The translations under genes were made by a program, and so were the position numbers. A stretch of 64,000 bases of DNA from NCBI GenBank assembly GCA_032622095.1, contig CP136068.1, positions 159,921,465-159,985,464 of the forward strand, read 5' to 3'. Shown here piece after piece: positions 60,361 through 64,000 of the stretch; position 1 is the stretch's first letter; every line of letters begins with the position of its first letter. This stretch comes from Siphonodentalium dalli (taxonomy: Eukaryota; Mollusca; Scaphopoda; Gadilida; Siphonodentaliidae). The notes beneath the pieces are model-generated. The model was not told the origin of the DNA. It saw nothing but the letters and a program-made list of their open reading frames with translations, and did not search any database.

Positions 60361-62518
60361 GAGGGACACAAAAAATTATGTCTATATGTTTAGTGCCGAT
60401 TTCCACCAGATTGATACATATTCTTCTCCGTGATTTGATACGAATTTGTATACTCGCCAATTTTCACCAATTTCATATATATGCATCTCTAATCTCTAAT
60501 GAGTCTTAGTGTGTGCAGCTTGAGTCCGAAATAGGGACGGGAGGGTCACCAAAACTGATACAAAATATTTTTAGTACCAATTACCATCAAATTCAGACAC
60601 GTTCTTCTCAAATGATACAAGAAATAAAATCGTGCTGTCTGTCTGTCTTTTTGTCTGTCTGTGTGCGTTCTATATATAACTTCACGCGGTACAATCGAGA
60701 TGGCACCAAGGCGTTCTAAGAGGGGTAACTTTTTACAAGGAAGATAATGGTGCGGGTTAACATTTAAAAATTTAAAAAATATGGTGAAATAGTTTTGTCG
60801 CTGATTTCCACCAAATGAATACATAATCACCTTCGCAATATGGCGTTGTTCGAGTCAGCGTTGCATCAACAATTGATTTAATAAACCAAATTCCACCAAA
60901 TTCATACACGTTTTTCTCTAATGATATACCATGAATTAAATCACATTTGGTGTCGTTTGCGTCACGGATGGCGAGTGGATATGCACTATCATTGATAAGA
61001 TTGCTATTCGCCGATATCCACATATAAGTTATATAGTCACCAGGCCATCTCCATATCATTTTTAGTAGTTGGGCGTTCACATTTCACAATCCCGACATAT
61101 GGTGACCCACATAAGTCACTTGAACAATTATATCTTCTTAACAGTCATATTTATATGGGAATGGCAATCAAGGCATTCACACAATGAGCTAGCAAAAAGA
61201 AATAACTAGAAGAAGCATTAAACGTATATTTATCATTCTATTGAAGAGATACATATATTCGTGCAAACTGAGAGACCTCGAACCGTCAGAGGATTGCATA
61301 TATATAATAACAAAATTTAGTGTGTTCCATTCAATACAGTTTCCACAAAAAGTTACAATTTGTCAAGAGATATGGAAGGCCTGTTCTAAAATAGTGGTCG
61401 CAATGTGCAGTCAAATATAGTTTCTTCTGATATACAAGAAAATGCAGTTAGTAGCACAAGACTTTTCAGGATCCTACCAATACTGACATCTGACAAGGGT
61501 TTTAGAACAGACTCATCGACTGACATAAACAACTCAAAATATCGCTCTGTGCCTGGCACATGTAGCTGATATATGTGCGCAGCAACATTTTGTTTAAACT
61601 AAGAATATTTAGCCAATATATAGCACCGTGAACAGAGGAGCACCTGGAAATTTCTTTGGAACATCTGTATCTTCATGGAGATATGATAGCCAGGTGTCCT
61701 CGAGATCTTAGTCCAACCCACTAGATTGATTGATACATCTCAATATGTAAAACCCAATTATCATCTTTTATCGAACTAATGTGTTTATGATGTTCATGTA
61801 TCATATTATAACGTCTAATGTATACGGAGTTGAAAATAAATAAATACTTCATTATTGGTGGAACGGATTAATCAGGATAAACATAATGACAATTGACAAA
61901 TTGAGCCACTACTTATATTCCATGACTGTAATACTCATGTTTTGTGATGCTATTTGAATATACAATTTATGAGAAAACGTATAACACTTTAAGCAAGAGC
62001 ATTCTCTATTACCAACAAATATCCACAGCATACATTAACTGTAGAGTAATGCTCCCTGGTACATACTAAACATATCTATCTTAACCGATGGGGGGAGACA
62101 GGAATATAATCGAACTATAAGTGACCCCAACCAAATTACCAAGGTCATACTCGAAGAGGCCGTGACCTATGGGTTATGCAAGTCTAACCACAAAGGAAGG
62201 AAGTATTAGGTAATAATTCCAGTTCACCCATGGGTCAGTACAGACAAAGAGATACACTAATGACTGCTATGTCATTAGCGTATATATAAACCATACATTA
62301 ATCTACTCTTCAATCAGTTTCGGCTCTTCAGACTAATTGGCAGATGTCAATATCCACCCGCTAAATTAATAAGCGGCGTTCCTGTCTTTCCATCCATCCA
62401 ATATTTGATTCATGACATTGCTGTTGACTATACATTGATATTAGATGTGAATAAATGATATACAAGAACTGACTTCATTCTTCCACATAACCTGGGCAAC
62501 GCCGGGTAACCCTGCTAG

Positions 62519-63480
62519 TATTATATAAAAAGGTATTGGTGGGGTAAGGATAGTTTCTCGCATGATTTCCCATTCACTGTAATAATCATACACATACTCT
62601 AAAATGCCAATAGAGTACCCAATTGTGTATACAGCATGGGGGCATTTGTACCTTTGCCACGTGTGTCATAACCAACTGAATATTGATTAGTATTTGTAAT
62701 TAGAACACAATCAAACTGTACATTGCAAGACATTTAAGAATAATTAACTGTCCGCATATTAGCACAGTTCTTATATTAACCGTGGATACTTCGTGTGATT
62801 ATAGTAGACATCTACACCTGGCTGACTCTGAAAGTATTTCCTTTCAAACTCAATCACTTCAATAGTGATACTATTGGTTTAATTATCATGACGTTATCAG
62901 TGCCATTTAAAAACCGACTGTAGTAGACCCCACCTACGACATATACATGTGATGATTGGATTATGTATTGAATATTGCTGACGTGTGTTGGTGTATCTTA
63001 GCGCACCAAACTGAATGATATGTCAATGTGAAGATGACAGGTTATAATTTTTATTTTATCGCACATGATGTCGTTTATTTAATGTGTCAATCAGGTTGGT
63101 CATTGTCATTGTCACAAGGCATGCATCGATCACATTCGTAGTAGCCAGTTTTTCAAATTGAACACAATATGTAGCCAGCGTATCACAAGCGATCGCATTT
63201 GTAGCTCACGTTTCATATTCAGGTGGGTCTAATGAACGATACTAATTGTTTTGCTAATCACATTCTTGAGTAGTGTGACATAACGCCATATACAATTGCC
63301 CATACCCCATTATAATCTCACAACTTGATTAAAACTATACGAATGTCCCAATATATAGAACCCCAAACTCAAATATTCGTGCTCGGTTTCTTAACGAAAA
63401 CTCACACTTCTTACTCCCAGCGAAGACATACACACAATGAAGATGGCTCCCAAATATGGTCAAGGGAAATGACCATAACG
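62519..63480. other. Intergenic stretch
   Basis: No recognised gene. Blocks around 63117-63210 repeat cgatcacattcgtagtagcc / gatcgcatttgtagctc, a small diverged duplication. Confidence 0.35.
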
Positions 63481-63494
63481 GCGGAACCAATCCC

Positions 63495-63790
63495 GATGTG
63501 TATTGCCAAACGCCTCATCTAATATGCATCCCAAATAGTATATAAGAAACAGCCACATCCCATCACATCATCCTTTCACTAGACTCATCTCATCTCGAGG
63601 TTCGTACACCTCACCAGACATCACCCACACCAGGCATCACCCATTCGGGGACCTTACTTCGCGGCGACTTGATTGTCACATTTGTCTACACTGCTTGCAT
63701 CTTATTCACGACGTATTAAAGACTTGTACCTATATATATATATAGCTGTGTGTTCATTACCTCGCATAGTATTAATGGTACCGTGAACAG
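63495..63790 (+). mobile_element. Possible LTR of a retrotransposon (edge of window)
   Basis: The layout resembles an LTR: a TATA-like agtatataagaaacag at about 63537, a CA-rich leader, a polyadenylation-like tattaaagac at about 63714, and, just past the presumed end, tggtaccgtgaacag (63777-63791), which starts TGG like a tRNA primer-binding site. I see no matching second LTR or coding region because the window ends at 64000. A 17-base repeat (aaccctttgggcacaca) occurs twice at the very end. It is only a suggestion. Confidence 0.25.
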
Positions 63791-64000
63791 TTCTACGTCT
63801 CACCACAGAACTTGAAGTCTCGGCCACTAAACGATCACTACAAAGCAGAAACAATCTCAAACCGCTACTCAAGCACGGGGATACAGCCTTACACACCAGC
63901 CACGGAGAGACAGTCTTACACACTAGACCACTGCATCGGACAATCACAACTCAACCCTTTGGGCACACAAGACCGCATACTAACCCTTTGGGCACACAGG

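Larger units (their letters stand above)
57407..62518 (+). mobile_element. Helitron-like non-autonomous element, copy 2 (~5.1 kb)
   Basis: The left end is A|TCTATATCTATATTTGCG followed by a (TGTC)n run, resembling Helitron 5' ends that start with TC after a host A. The right end is CCTGG-gcaacg-CCGGG (a 5-bp stem with one G.U), eight bases, then CTAG before a host T at 62519. No terminal inverted repeats or target duplication are seen, as expected. The inside is a 664-bp tandem array (57711-60360) and a 2-kb right part shared with copy 1 (15000-16112). There is no Rep/helicase frame, so it is non-autonomous. The class call depends on the terminal signature. Confidence 0.55.

Noticed and set aside
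1-64000. tRNA, rRNA or other structured RNA genes
   Set aside because: I looked for internal promoter boxes (ggttcgaatcc-like) and cloverleaf stems by eye and found none convincing. A covariance-model search would be decisive.

Overview
The window is AT-rich, intron-rich animal DNA. It has GT-AG introns, a calcium-binding EGF exon with symmetric phase-1 borders, large minisatellites and satellites, and several classes of eukaryotic transposon. There is no operon structure and no dense coding. A marine invertebrate, most likely a mollusc or other lophotrochozoan, fits the repeat content and gene style, but nothing here proves the species.

Two coding loci can be supported. (1) A plus-strand secreted or extracellular-type gene runs from before 10389 to about 45799. 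It can be joined from six small exons with matching splice phases: EGF exon 10389-10502, an identical EGF exon 12975-13088, then 30653-30716, 36654-36765, 41688-41867 and 45695-45799 (stop). The last four exons join into one beta-sandwich module resembling the N-terminal domain of FBXL4. Its 5' part (start codon, signal peptide) was not found. (2) A two-exon Crypton-type tyrosine recombinase (50436-50838 joined to 51868-53096, 543 aa) has an intact R...HxxR...H...Y catalytic set.

Layout. 1-8270: non-coding, with a palindromic minisatellite (3.3-3.6 kb) and an inverted-repeat element (4.9-5.6 kb). 8271-13440: a 2.585-kb tandem duplication; each unit carries a 12-copy 74-bp array and one EGF exon. 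13640-16112: a Helitron-like element. 16.8-17.1 kb: a 21-bp minisatellite. 17751-24804: a 7-kb, 49-bp satellite inside the gene's largest intron. 25-26.4 kb: decayed EGF exon copies and a 53-bp minisatellite. 30.65-30.9 kb: exon 3, with its splice donor copied five times. 33-34.2 kb: a microsatellite and a reverse-transcriptase relic. 35.06 kb: a 160-bp palindrome. 36.65-36.97 kb: exon 4, with its end and donor copied four times in frame. 37332-38450: a hAT-type element with an 8-bp target duplication. 39.2-40.5 kb: a stop-free minisatellite. 41.7 and 45.7 kb: exons 5 and 6. 43.4-47.9 kb: a nest of dispersed repeats, two piggyBac-type MITEs at TTAA, and a LINE ORF1-like relic. 49.7-53.8 kb: the Crypton locus with hairpin repeats. 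54.1-55.2 kb: a long foldback. 57407-62518: a second Helitron-like element with a 664-bp internal tandem array. 63.5-64 kb: a possible LTR end.

The most unusual feature is that tandem duplication has repeatedly struck the borders of the same gene's exons: a whole EGF exon (copy number), the donor of exon 3 (five copies, only the first usable in frame), and the donor of exon 4 (four copies, all in frame, each adding 22 residues).
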